From an uncultured Bacteroidales bacterium (GTDB lineage: Bacteria; Bacteroidota; Bacteroidia; Bacteroidales; Muribaculaceae): DNA of 44,292 nt. Both the position numbers and the translations under genes were made by a program. Positions 1-9,099 of the stretch are shown here, in pieces (the first letter of the stretch is position 1; each line of letters opens with the position of its first letter). The notes beneath the pieces are model-generated. The model did not search any database. It worked only from the letters and a program-made list of their open reading frames with translations, and had not been told where the DNA came from. The stretch is from NCBI GenBank assembly GCA_902777835.1, contig CACYVC010000022.1, positions 1 through 44,292 on the forward strand. Reading direction: 5' to 3'.

Positions 1-2567
1 GTCTGCTCATTGTAGAGATAACCACCGACGGTGTTTACAAAATAATCGTTTATCACTGGCACAAGCATGTTGGTGGGTGTGGCGGTCGATGTTCCTAAAT
101 TCTTAAACTTATAGACCTGTCCCTTGCTCCCCTTCATGAGCATTGCTGTAGAAGCTGGAATGGCACCGTTCCATTTCGACGTGTTGAGACGATTCTTTGA
201 TGCGTCATACGACGGTATGGTGTAGAAGCTGCCTCCGGCAGGCTGCTCCACACTCTTATGGCACGAGAAGATGCGAGTGTCATTGTCTAGTTTCACAAAG
301 GGGCGCATACGTTCATCCGCGGTCGTCATGTCGTCACTGATGTACCATGTGTATTGCTGATGAGTGAGGCGATAATATTGTGAGGCGTCGACATAGTAGA
401 GGCAGTTGCTGGCATTGTAGCCAAAGCAAGCAGTGCTCAGATAGGGCTCACCGTAGAAAGTCATGCTTGTTATGCCAGGACAGTAGAAGAACGCATTGAG
501 ACCTACATTACGTATCTTAGGCAGCTCAATGTCGCCGCTGAGCCCCGAGTGGTCAAAGGCATATTCTTTGATCACTTCCACGTCACTAAAGCTCATTGAC
601 GTTAGATTAGTGGTTTTAAAGAATGCCGCCTTGCCTATAGTTTTAAGATGGTTTAACGAGCCATTGCTGATTTTCAAGTTTTGACAGTTGTAGAATGCCG
701 AATCCTCAACCTCCTTAATTGTGTGTGCATAATAAATGATATTTTCAGTTGAAGAATTTTGTTTCAGAACTTGATAGTAGTTCTTTTCTATGGCAGTAGG
801 GCAATAAAGATCGCCCCCAACATTTAAAGAATGGGAAATTTGGATACCATATAAATTGTACTTATTATTGACATATACCGATTGGCCATGCACTAGTTTC
901 GCCTGTCCGCCATTGTAATTGACAGTATTATTGGGGTCGGAGTAAGGCTCAGTGCTTGTCACAGTAAAAAACAGGTTCTCAGAATAAATGTCCCAGGCGT
1001 TACCGTCAACTGACTTGAAGGATGAGCCTAACGACGTATTCTTATAATAATTAACCCTGGGGTAAGGCACATGCAGATTGATGTTACCACGGTTAACGAG
1101 GTCAGCAAGTTGCGAAGGATAATTATCACGGTTCAAATAGAGGTCTGTGAGACTGTACAGGCCATAGAAAGAGTCTGCTTTATAGTTAGTTACCGAACTT
1201 GGAATGAGCATGTAGGTGAGTTTATCACAATTGGCAAAAGCGTTGTTCCCTATTGTTTTAACTCCATAATTAAGCACAACTTGTTGTAATTTATTGTGAT
1301 AGTAGCAAGCATAGTCACCAATCTCAGTGAGCGTCGATGGCTGCTCCATTTGATAACCACTCAAAAAATAGGAGTAGTTTGTGCCGCCGCCATTCCTGGG
1401 CATGTGTATCAGCTTGGTTAGCGACTTGTTATAGAGATTACTATAACCCGTTGAGGCATAATACTGGTTGCTTGAAGAGACTGTATATTTTTCCAAATTG
1501 TTGCACATGTAGAATGGCATGTTGCCGCCCTCGGCCATATAGATGACGCTCGATGGTATGTAGACGTTTACAAGCCCATGGTCGTAGGCGAAGGCCATTG
1601 AATTGATGCGTTTCACACCATTATTCTCACTGCCTGTTTCATACAATTGCAAAGTGGTGATTGCCGGGCAATTGTAGAATGCATAGTTGTCGAGGGTATC
1701 AGCACTCACCTTGACGGTGGTCAAAGCCGTGCAGCCCTGGAAAGCGCTAATGCCTATCTTCTTGGCTTCGGAACCCAGCCATGTGAAGGAGGTGAGGCTC
1801 AATTGCCTCTCACTCAACTCAGCAAGACGAGGAGCAGCCACAGTGACTTTGTAGTATTCGGGTGATGTGAGACCACCATAAGTATAGTTGTCATTATTTG
1901 TCGCGCTCACAGGGATGGAGGGGGTGTTGGAGAGTAAGCCCACGAGCATGCAGGTGTTGCTGCCGCTCACAACATAGCATCCTGAGCCAGAAGAGAAGTC
2001 ATAGGCACCACGACCATTGGCATTGATACTGCTGAAGGCAGAACTGAACGTGCTGTTGGAACTGAAAGCCGTCTTGGCCTCAAACGTCGACACTACCAGA
2101 GACGCCGAGCGCATGCCCGAGAATGTGCCGCTATAGAACGTGGGAACACTCTGAGAGGCATAGTTGAACTGCGTCATGCTAGATGTGTTGGCAAAGGAGT
2201 AGTTGTCAAGTAGAGTCACCGAACTGGGAAGATAGACATACTTGAGCGAGGTGCAGCCCGAAAAAGCATGGTAGCCAATTCTGGTGACGCCATGACACAC
2301 TTTCAACACTGTGATTCTTGTGTTGCCCGAGAAAGCATAATCTCTCACATCGGTCACTGTATAGGTAGAACCGCCATAATTTATCTTGCCGGGGAGGTCA
2401 ATCTCGGTGGGATTAGCGCTCTCACCGGCACTCGACAGGCCCACACACTCCACAGTATAGCCATAATCGTCGGTTATATAATACTTGAGATTACCTATCG
2501 ACAGATACTGAGCCTTGGCAGTGACCACAGTCAGGGTAATGATGAAAAACAAAAATAATTTCTTCAT
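1..2567 (-). CDS. BspA-like leucine-rich-repeat surface protein (3' end off window)
   Basis: The minus-strand frame is open from an ATG at 2567 to the window edge, about 855 codons, so the C-terminus is missing. Residues 1-20 form a signal peptide (MKKLFLFF..., ending AKAQ). The body carries irregular LRR_5 (BspA/treponemal) repeats of roughly 23 residues, recognisable by recurring I-G-x-x-A-F-x-x-C and L-x-x-V-x-L/I-P-S-S-V patterns, interrupted by non-repeat stretches around residues 120-220 and 500-560. Family members are secreted or surface proteins often linked to adhesion; the ligand here cannot be told. The lost C-terminus could hold a T9SS tail or dockerin-like repeats, as in other genes of this window. 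A second, smaller LRR_5 protein lies at 39493. Sure of the family, unsure of the role. Confidence 0.9.
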   Translation of the reverse strand, partial: MKKLFLFFIITLTVVTAKAQYLSIGNLKYYITDDYGYTVECVGLSSAGESANPTEIDLPGKINYGGSTYTVTDVRDYAFSGNTRITVLKVCHGVTRIGYHAFSGCTSLKYVYLPSSVTLLDNYSFANTSSMTQFNYASQSVPTFYSGTFSGMRSASLVVSTFEAKTAFSSNSTFSSAFSSINANGRGAYDFSSGSGCYVVSGSNTCMLVGLLSNTPSIPVSATNNDNYTYGGLTSPEYYKVTVAAPRLAELSERQLSLTSFTWLGSEAKKIGISAFQGCTALTTVKVSADTLDNYAFYNCPAITTLQLYETGSENNGVKRINSMAFAYDHGLVNVYIPSSVIYMAEGGNMPFYMCNNLEKYTVSSSNQYYASTGYSNLYNKSLTKLIHMPRNGGGTNYSYFLSGYQMEQPSTLTEIGDYACYYHNKLQQVVLNYGVKTIGNNAFANCDKLTYMLIPSSVTNYKADSFYGLYSLTDLYLNRDNYPSQLADLVNRGNINLHVPYPRVNYYKNTSLGSSFKSVDGNAWDIYSENLFFTVTSTEPYSDPNNTVNYNGGQAKLVHGQSVYVNNKYNLYGIQISHSLNVGGDLYCPTAIEKNYYQVLKQNSSTENIIYYAHTIKEVEDSAFYNCQNLKISNGSLNHLKTIGKAAFFKTTNLTSMSFSDVEVIKEYAFDHSGLSGDIELPKIRNVGLNAFFYCPGITSMTFYGEPYLSTACFGYNASNCLYYVDASQYYRLTHQQYTWYISDDMTTADERMRPFVKLDNDTRIFSCHKSVEQPAGGSFYTIPSYDASKNRLNTSKWNGAIPASTAMLMKGSKGQVYKFKNLGTSTATPTNMLVPVINDYFVNTVGGYLYNEQ

Positions 2568-2626
2568 AATTTATTAGTTTTTAATTCATAATCAATCTAT
2601 CAACAATAATTTGTTTTTATATTCTA

Positions 2627-2634
2627 CAAAATTA
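2627..2634 (-). promoter_or_regulatory. possible -7 box for the BspA-like gene
   Basis: Read on the minus strand this is TAATTTTG, matching the Bacteroidota -7 consensus TAnnTTTG, 60 bases upstream of the ATG. No clear TTTG lies at the expected -33 distance, so the call is weak. The rest of the 2568-2830 spacer is AT-rich and shows nothing else I can support. Confidence 0.35.
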
Positions 2635-2830
2635 TTCAAAATAATTATAATAATAAAGAAAATCAGCAATTTTTTGCAAAAACAATTAAGCATCAAGTAA
2701 AAACAGCTCGAAAATGTTTTTTTCTTGTCGGGCTACAAATCCTGAACAAAATCCTTGCAGACATCAAAAAATATGTCTTAATTTGCCCATTCGTAACCAA
2801 CAATGGTTTGTTCTAACGTTTTAATTGACT

Positions 2831-3775
2831 ATGAAATATTTACAACTGCCTTATGATGAGGTGCGCAGGCTCACGTTCTATCTCGCCATGGAGGAGCATG
2901 CTGCACAGTTGCTCAAAGACGACAAAAGCATCGACGAGCAACTCATCGACAGCGAGGTAAATGTTGCATATTGTAAGGAACACGGTATCGAGTACTACCG
3001 CCGCAAGAGCGGTGGCGGATGCGTCTATGCCGACATGGACAATCTTATGTTCAGCTACATCACCCGCAGCGATGATGTGACCACCACGTTTGCACGCTAC
3101 ACCCACGCCATCGTGGCGATGCTCAAGGACTTGGGGCTTGAAGCCAGCGACACGAGCCGCAACGACATCATGGTCGAGGGCAAGAAGGTGAGCGGCAACG
3201 CTTTCTATCACCTGCCAGGCATAAGTATCGTACACGGAACCATGCTCTACGACACCAACATGGAGAACATGGTTCAAGCCATCACGCCATCGGCAACAAA
3301 GCTCGACTCCAAAGGGGTGAAAAGCGTGAAAAGCCACATCACCACCCTCAACCGCTACCTCACAATGAGCATCGAGGAGTTTCAGCAGCACGCCCACAGC
3401 ACCCTATGCGATGGAGATATAACACTTGATGACAATGACATAACATCAATTGAACGCATCGAGGCTGGCTATCTCACGCCTGAGTTCATCCTGGGTAATA
3501 ACCCTCGCTGCAATATGGAGCGCAGCGGCAGAATTGAGGGCGCGGGAGAGTTCAAAATCACCCTTGAGCTCAACCGAAACATCATCCGCGACATCAACAT
3601 CGCCGGCGACTTCTTCCTCTTGGGCGACATAGACAGCATAATCTCCCGCCTCAAAGGCCACCAATTCACTGAAACCGAGATAGAAAAAGCATTGAGCAAT
3701 TTAGACCTCTCTAGAGTGATAATGAATCTCACTAAGGAGCAATTGCTGAACTTGCTTTTTGAGAATAAAATATAG
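2831..3775 (+). CDS. lplA: lipoate-protein ligase A family protein
   Basis: Lipoate-protein ligases adenylate lipoate and attach it to a lysine of E2/GcvH lipoyl domains in the cytoplasm. The 314-residue protein shows the family signature RRKSGGGCVYAD near residues 58-69, then NLMFSY, NDIMVEGKKVSGNAFY (about 120-135), HGTMLYDT, and a C-terminal LplA accessory domain (about 205-314, with the IAGDFF motif). I start at the ATG at 2831; a TTG two codons earlier is in frame but less likely. Oddity: the strand that in family members carries a W-x-P/T-x-V-I-G-R-x-Q motif between the first helix and RRKSGGG seems absent, replaced by a short linker (about residues 29-41). The gene lies upstream of gcvH, a natural substrate. 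Family certain, activity less so. Confidence 0.87.
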   Translation: MKYLQLPYDEVRRLTFYLAMEEHAAQLLKDDKSIDEQLIDSEVNVAYCKEHGIEYYRRKSGGGCVYADMDNLMFSYITRSDDVTTTFARYTHAIVAMLKDLGLEASDTSRNDIMVEGKKVSGNAFYHLPGISIVHGTMLYDTNMENMVQAITPSATKLDSKGVKSVKSHITTLNRYLTMSIEEFQQHAHSTLCDGDITLDDNDITSIERIEAGYLTPEFILGNNPRCNMERSGRIEGAGEFKITLELNRNIIRDINIAGDFFLLGDIDSIISRLKGHQFTETEIEKALSNLDLSRVIMNLTKEQLLNLLFENKI

Positions 3776-3783
3776 AATCTTAG

Positions 3784-3814
3784 TTTGTTTTTTTCGCAAT
3801 TTTTAGTAACTTTG
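3784..3814 (+). promoter_or_regulatory. promoter of the toxin-antitoxin pair
   Basis: TTTG at 3784-3787 and TAACTTTG at 3807-3814 are separated by 19 bases, a textbook Bacteroidota housekeeping promoter. It sits just after the lplA stop and 29 bases before the antitoxin ATG, so the pair can be transcribed independently of lplA. The following GCAGTC is shared with the dnaB and rpmH promoters. Confidence 0.75.
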
Positions 3815-3843
3815 CAGTCAGAAATCAAAAAAATGTAAGAATT

Positions 3844-4101
3844 ATGACATCAAGTGAAATAAATGTCCAGATTTTTCGTGATATGGCCGAGATTGCAGAC
3901 AATGAGAAGTTGATGAAGCAGCTCTCCAAATACTTGAAAAAGCTTGTGGCAAAGAAAAATGATCCCACCGAGATGACAAAAGAGGAATTCTTCAAGCATA
4001 TCGAGGACGCTGAGGCTCAATATGCAAGAGGAGAATACACCACGCAGTTACCTGGGGAATCTCTATCCGACATGCTAAAACGATGTGGCTATGCTGTATG
4101 A
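3844..4101 (+). CDS. antitoxin partner of a YoeB-type toxin
   Basis: This 85-residue, charged, mostly helical protein lies directly upstream of and overlaps the toxin gene, the usual antitoxin-first order. There is no obvious Phd/RelB signature; the C-terminal part (EEFFKHIEDAEAQYARGEY, then LPGESLSDMLKRCGY) resembles antitoxins commonly paired with YoeB toxins in Bacteroidales, from memory of the family. The C-terminal segment would be the toxin-binding part, and autoregulation of the promoter at 3784-3814 is expected by analogy. It starts at the only good ATG. The call rests mainly on size and partner. Confidence 0.72.
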   Translation: MTSSEINVQIFRDMAEIADNEKLMKQLSKYLKKLVAKKNDPTEMTKEEFFKHIEDAEAQYARGEYTTQLPGESLSDMLKRCGYAV

Positions 4102-4366
4102 GGTTAGATTCACACCCGAGGCAAATTTAGGTCTTGCAAAACTTGCGAAATATGAGCCTAAGGCATTTGCTAAGGTTCAGCGTTTTATTGACGAACTTAG
4201 AATACACCCTAAGACAGGTATCGGTCATCCAGAGCCTCTCAAGGGTATGCCTGAGGGAAGATGGAGCCGCCAAATAACAAAGAAACACAGGTTAGTATAT
4301 CGCATTTTTGAAACTGAAGTTGTAGTAATTGTCCTTACAGCCTATGGGCACTACGACGACAAGTGA
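4091..4366 (+). CDS. Txe/YoeB family mRNA-interferase toxin
   Basis: YoeB toxins are ribosome-dependent mRNA endonucleases held inactive by their antitoxin. The protein (about 91 residues from the ATG at 4091; an in-frame GTG at 4085 is possible) has the YoeB hallmarks: HPKTGIGHPEPLKG, then RWSRQITKKHRLVY, and a C-terminal YGHY before three extra residues. The catalytic Glu (in PEPLK), Arg (in HRLVY) and terminal His-Tyr are all present, so it looks intact. The start overlaps the antitoxin stop (TGA at 4099-4101), indicating coupled translation. A strong terminator follows, so the pair forms a self-contained module between lplA and the gcv genes. Confidence 0.88.
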   Translation: MLYEVRFTPEANLGLAKLAKYEPKAFAKVQRFIDELRIHPKTGIGHPEPLKGMPEGRWSRQITKKHRLVYRIFETEVVVIVLTAYGHYDDK

Positions 4367-4390
4367 CCAATAACATGATAAGATTTTTCC

Positions 4391-4418
4391 ACTCGCCACA
4401 CTTAGTGGCGAGTTTTTT
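4391..4418 (+). terminator. intrinsic terminator after the toxin gene
   Basis: A perfect 9-bp stem (ACTCGCCAC / GTGGCGAGT, loop ACTTA) is followed directly by a run of T. It closes the toxin-antitoxin transcript before the gcv promoter. Confidence 0.9.
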
Positions 4419-4486
4419 GTGTTGAGATTGTTAATAAATAATATTAATTTTTTAAGCTTAAATTATTTTATCTCATTTTTATTATG

Positions 4487-4494
4487 TACTTTTG
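4487..4494 (+). promoter_or_regulatory. probable -7 box for the gcv operon
   Basis: TACTTTTG matches TAnnTTTG and lies about 115 bases upstream of gcvT. No clean TTTG is seen at -33. The 5' leader that follows (about 4500-4607) is AT-rich and lacks the conserved purine-rich core of a glycine riboswitch. Confidence 0.5.
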
Positions 4495-4607
4495 TGGAGA
4501 AATTAGAGTTTGAATCATTGGATGATTTTTTAGACTTTAATTTTTGAAAACTAATAAACTGATTAACAATTTAATAACAATACTTATATCTTAAAAAACA
4601 ACTTATT

Positions 4608-5702
4608 ATGAGTGAAATTAAATTCACTTGTCTTCACGACAAGCACATTGCCTTAGGAGCGTTGATGACTCCCTTTGGCGGTTTTGATATGCCCATACAG
4701 TACAAGGGCATCGTTGAGGAGCACAATGCAGTGCGCAACAACGTTGGAGTATTTGACGTTTCTCACATGGGCGAGGTTCACATCACCGGCCCCGAGGCTC
4801 AGAAGTTTGTAAACTACATCTTCACAAACGACATCACCAAGATGGAAGTGGGCGGCATCCAGTATGGCATGATGCTCTACCCCACTGGTGGCACTGTTGA
4901 CGACCTGCTGGTTTACACCATGGGCGAGAACGACTACTTCCTCGTTATCAACGCCGCCAACATCGACAAGGACGTGGCTTGGATCAATGAGCAGGCAGCT
5001 AAGTTTGACGTGAAAGTTGACAACCAGAGCGAGAGCTACGGACAGATCGCAGTGCAAGGCCCTGAGGCCGAGAAGACCATGAAGGCTGTCCTCAATCTCG
5101 ACTGCACCGACCTGACATTCTACACCTTCAAATGTGTAGATTACCATGGCGACAACATCATCGTGAGCCGCACCGGTTACACCGGCGAGGACGGCTTTGA
5201 GGTGTATGCCAGCCACAAGACCATCCAAGATATGTGGGACATGCTCATGACTGCAGGCGTTCAGCCTTGCGGACTGGGCTGCCGCGACACCCTGCGCTTC
5301 GAGGTGGGTCTGCCACTCTACGGTGACGAGTTGACCGCCGACATCACCCCAATCATGGCAGGCTTCGGATTCTTTGTTAAGCTCGACAAGGAAGACTTCA
5401 TCGGTAAAGACGTTTGCGCTCAGCAGAAGGCTGAGGGTGCTCCCAAGAAACTCGTGGGACTCGAACTCCATGACAAGGCTATTCCTCGTCACGGCTATGA
5501 GGTTTGCAACGAGAACGACGAGCCTGTGGGCTACGTTACCACTGGCTACCGTGGCATCTCGGTTGACAAGAGCATCGCTGTTGCCCTCGTTGATGCCGCC
5601 TATGGCAAGCTTGGCACTCCACTTAAGGTACACATCCGCAAGAAATACTTCGACGCTACCGTTGTGAAGAAGAAATTCCACGACAAGAGCTACAAAAAAT
5701 AA
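4608..5702 (+). CDS. gcvT: aminomethyltransferase, glycine cleavage system T protein
   Basis: GcvT takes the aminomethyl group from lipoyl-GcvH, transfers the methylene to tetrahydrofolate and releases ammonia. The 364-residue protein matches the family length. Motifs: MTPFGGFDMPIQY and FDVSHMGEV near the N-terminus, the folate-site region GGTVDDLLVY near residues 98-107, SRTGYTGEDGFE about 188-199, GLGCRDTLRFEVGLPLYG about 221-238, and the C-terminal beta-barrel domain from about residue 285 with GYVTTGYRG. It is the first gene of a gcvT-H-PA-PB-lpdA run, 80 bases ahead of gcvH. Codon use is strongly biased like its neighbours, suggesting good expression. No defect seen. Confidence 0.97.
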   Translation: MSEIKFTCLHDKHIALGALMTPFGGFDMPIQYKGIVEEHNAVRNNVGVFDVSHMGEVHITGPEAQKFVNYIFTNDITKMEVGGIQYGMMLYPTGGTVDDLLVYTMGENDYFLVINAANIDKDVAWINEQAAKFDVKVDNQSESYGQIAVQGPEAEKTMKAVLNLDCTDLTFYTFKCVDYHGDNIIVSRTGYTGEDGFEVYASHKTIQDMWDMLMTAGVQPCGLGCRDTLRFEVGLPLYGDELTADITPIMAGFGFFVKLDKEDFIGKDVCAQQKAEGAPKKLVGLELHDKAIPRHGYEVCNENDEPVGYVTTGYRGISVDKSIAVALVDAAYGKLGTPLKVHIRKKYFDATVVKKKFHDKSYKK

Positions 5703-5705
5703 GTT

Positions 5706-5741
5706 CTAAGTGTTAAGTAGTAAGTGTTAAGTAAGGACAAA
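5706..5741 (+). repeat. spacer repeat of the AAGTGTTAAG family
   Basis: The gcvT-gcvH gap holds imperfect tandem copies of the word AAGTGTTAAG / AAGTAGTAAG. The same word recurs after the glycosyltransferase at 28652-28680. Confidence 0.6.
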
Positions 5742-5782
5742 TGAAATAACAAAACCTATTTTATAATAACATTCTATCAATT

Positions 5783-6163
5783 ATGAGTAAAATTATTGAA
5801 GGACTCTATTACAGCGAGTCACACGAGTTTGTAAAAGTTGAAGGCGACTTTGGCTATGTAGGTATCACCGACTATGCTCAGCACGAGCTTGGCAACGTGG
5901 TTTACGTTGATATGCCCGAGGTTGACGACGAGGTTGAGGCAGGCGAGGACTTTGGCGCAGTAGAGAGCGTAAAGGCCGCCAGCGACCTGGTATGCCCTGT
6001 AAGCGGTACTGTTGTTGAGGTTAACGAGGCTCTCGACGACGAGCCCGGCTTGATCAACAAAGACGCTTTTGAGAACTGGATCATCAAGGTAGAACTCAGC
6101 GACAAGAGCGAACTCGACAACCTGATGGATGCAGCTGCCTACAAAGCTTTCATCGGCGAGTAA
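5783..6163 (+). CDS. gcvH: glycine cleavage system H protein (lipoyl carrier)
   Basis: GcvH carries the aminomethyl group on a lipoylated lysine and shuttles it between the P, T and L proteins. The 126-residue protein is of normal length. Motifs: YYSESHEFVKVEGD at the N-terminus, VGITDYAQHELGNVVYVDMP, and GAVESVKAASDL with the expected lipoyl lysine at K64, followed by PVSGTVVEVNEAL and the C-terminal ENWIIKVEL. All key positions are intact. Lipoylation would be by LplA (2831) or by a LipA/LipB route outside the window. A stem-loop follows the stop, so part of the transcription may end here, giving more gcvTH than gcvP message. Confidence 0.97.
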   Translation: MSKIIEGLYYSESHEFVKVEGDFGYVGITDYAQHELGNVVYVDMPEVDDEVEAGEDFGAVESVKAASDLVCPVSGTVVEVNEALDDEPGLINKDAFENWIIKVELSDKSELDNLMDAAAYKAFIGE

Positions 6164-6180
6164 CACACAACTCATCATCT

Positions 6181-6225
6181 AAGCCAAGTGGCTGGCATCG
6201 ATGTGTCCAGCACTTGGCTTTTCTT
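6181..6225 (+). terminator. stem-loop inside the gcv operon, possible partial terminator
   Basis: AAGCCAAGTGGCTGG (6181-6195) pairs with CCAGCACTTGGCTT (6207-6220) with a single bulged G, followed by a broken T tract (TTCTTCATT). It sits between the gcvH stop and the gcvPA start. The interrupted T tract suggests attenuation or RNA processing rather than full termination. Confidence 0.6.
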
Positions 6226-6260
6226 CATTAAAAAAACAACAAAATACACATAAGCAAACA

Positions 6261-7608
<1,348 letters not shown>

Positions 7609-7616
<8 letters not shown>

Positions 7617-9099
7617 TACTTTCTATGGCAAACTGATATTCGAACTCTCGAAAGAGGGTCGCAAAGGCTACAGCCTTCCCGAGAACAAGCTCGCAGAGTA
7701 TAAACTCGCCGACCTGCCCGACGCTCTCAAGCGTCAAGAGGCTCCCTGCCTTCCCGAGGTTGATGAGATGACCGTGGTGCGCCACTATACCAATATGAGC
7801 AACAACAACTTCGGTGTTGACACTGGTTTCTATCCACTGGGTTCCTGCACCATGAAGTATAACCCCAAAATCAACGAGCAGATGTGCGCTCTGCCAGAAT
7901 TCACCGGTCTTCATCCTTTGCAGGACGAGGAGAACGTGCAAGGCGCTTTAGCAGTATATTACAACCTGCAACGCTCGCTCGCTGAGCTTTCGGGCCTGAA
8001 AGAGTTCACCCTTAACCCCTACGCAGGTGCTCATGGTGAGCTCACCGGTCTAATGGTGATGCGCAGCTATCACCTTGCCAATGGCAACCCCAACCGCGTG
8101 AAGGTTATCATCCCCGATAGCGCTCACGGCACCAACCCCGCCAGTGCTGCAGTTTGCGGCCTTGAGGTGGTGGTTGTTAAGAGCCGTGCCGATGGCACAG
8201 TCGATGTTGAGGATCTGAAACCCCTACTCGATGAGAACATCGCTGGTATGATGATGACTAACCCCAACACTTTGGGTATATTTGAGCACAACATCGCCGA
8301 GATAGCCAAACTCGTTCACGAGGCTGGCGGCTTGATGTACTACGATGGTGCCAACCTTAACCCAATGCTCGGCAAGTGCCGTCCTGGCGACCTGGGCTTC
8401 GATATCATGCACATCAACCTGCACAAGACCTTCTCGACACCTCACGGTGGCGGTGGTCCTGGCAGCGGTCCTGTGGGCGTGCGTGAGGGCTTGGAGAAAT
8501 TCCTCCCCAACCCACGCGTAACCCGCGAGGAGATTGCCGATGACATCTATTGGTATCACATCGAGGATGGCGAAGACTCACTCGGCTCAATCAGCGGATT
8601 CTTGGGCAACTTTGGCGTGATGATGCGTGCTTATGCCTATATCCTAACCCTGGGCCGCGACGAGATTAAGAACGTAGGTCCACTTGCAGTTCTCAACGCC
8701 AACTACGTGAAGGAGTCGCTCAAAGATTACTATGAGCTGCCTCTCGACGGCGTGTGCAAGCACGAGTTTGTTTTCGACGGCTTGAAGGACAAGAGCACTG
8801 GCGTCACCACCCTTGACGTAGCTAAGCGTCTGCTCGACTATGGCTTCCACGCTCCCACCATCTACTTCCCACTGCTCTTCCACGAGGCAATGATGATTGA
8901 GCCTCCCGAGAACGAGAGCAAGGAGACCCTCGACGAGTTCATTGAGGTGATGAAGAAGATTGCCATTGAGGCTAAAGAGAACCCCGAGCTCGTGAAGACT
9001 GCTCCTCACAACACCCCAGTGCGCCGTCTCGACGACACTAAGGCTGCCCTGAAGCAGATTGTTACTTATCGCGAACTCCTGAGCGTTGACGAGCTATGA
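7609..9099 (+). CDS. gcvPB: glycine dehydrogenase (decarboxylating) subunit 2, split P protein C-terminal half
   Basis: The beta subunit carries the PLP site of glycine decarboxylase. The 496-residue product is of normal length for GcvPB. Motifs: GFYPLGSCTMKYNPK near residue 70-85, PYAGAHGELTGL, IIPDSAHGTNPASA, MMTNPNTLGIFE, and HINLHKTFSTPHGGGGPG, where K273 is the expected Schiff-base lysine. The C-terminal PPENESKETLDEF motif is also present. It overlaps gcvPA by 8 bases and lpdA by 4 bases (ATGA), so the last three genes form a translationally coupled block. Nothing is missing. Confidence 0.97.

Noticed and set aside
496-2558. Short plus-strand open frames across the left end
   Set aside because: They lie opposite the continuous BspA-like frame on the minus strand, which reads as sensible LRR repeats throughout.
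4500-4607. Glycine riboswitch ahead of gcvT
   Set aside because: The leader is short, AT-rich and lacks the conserved GGAGAG-like core and paired aptamer architecture.
4653-5681. 342-codon open frame on the minus strand opposite gcvT
   Set aside because: It mirrors gcvT entirely; gcvT has strong homology and codon bias, and such antisense frames also appear opposite gcvP, lpdA, mrdA and others here.
6201-6260. Longer N-terminus for GcvPA
   Set aside because: It runs through the right arm of the stem-loop; family members start at the MNYKFFPHT position.
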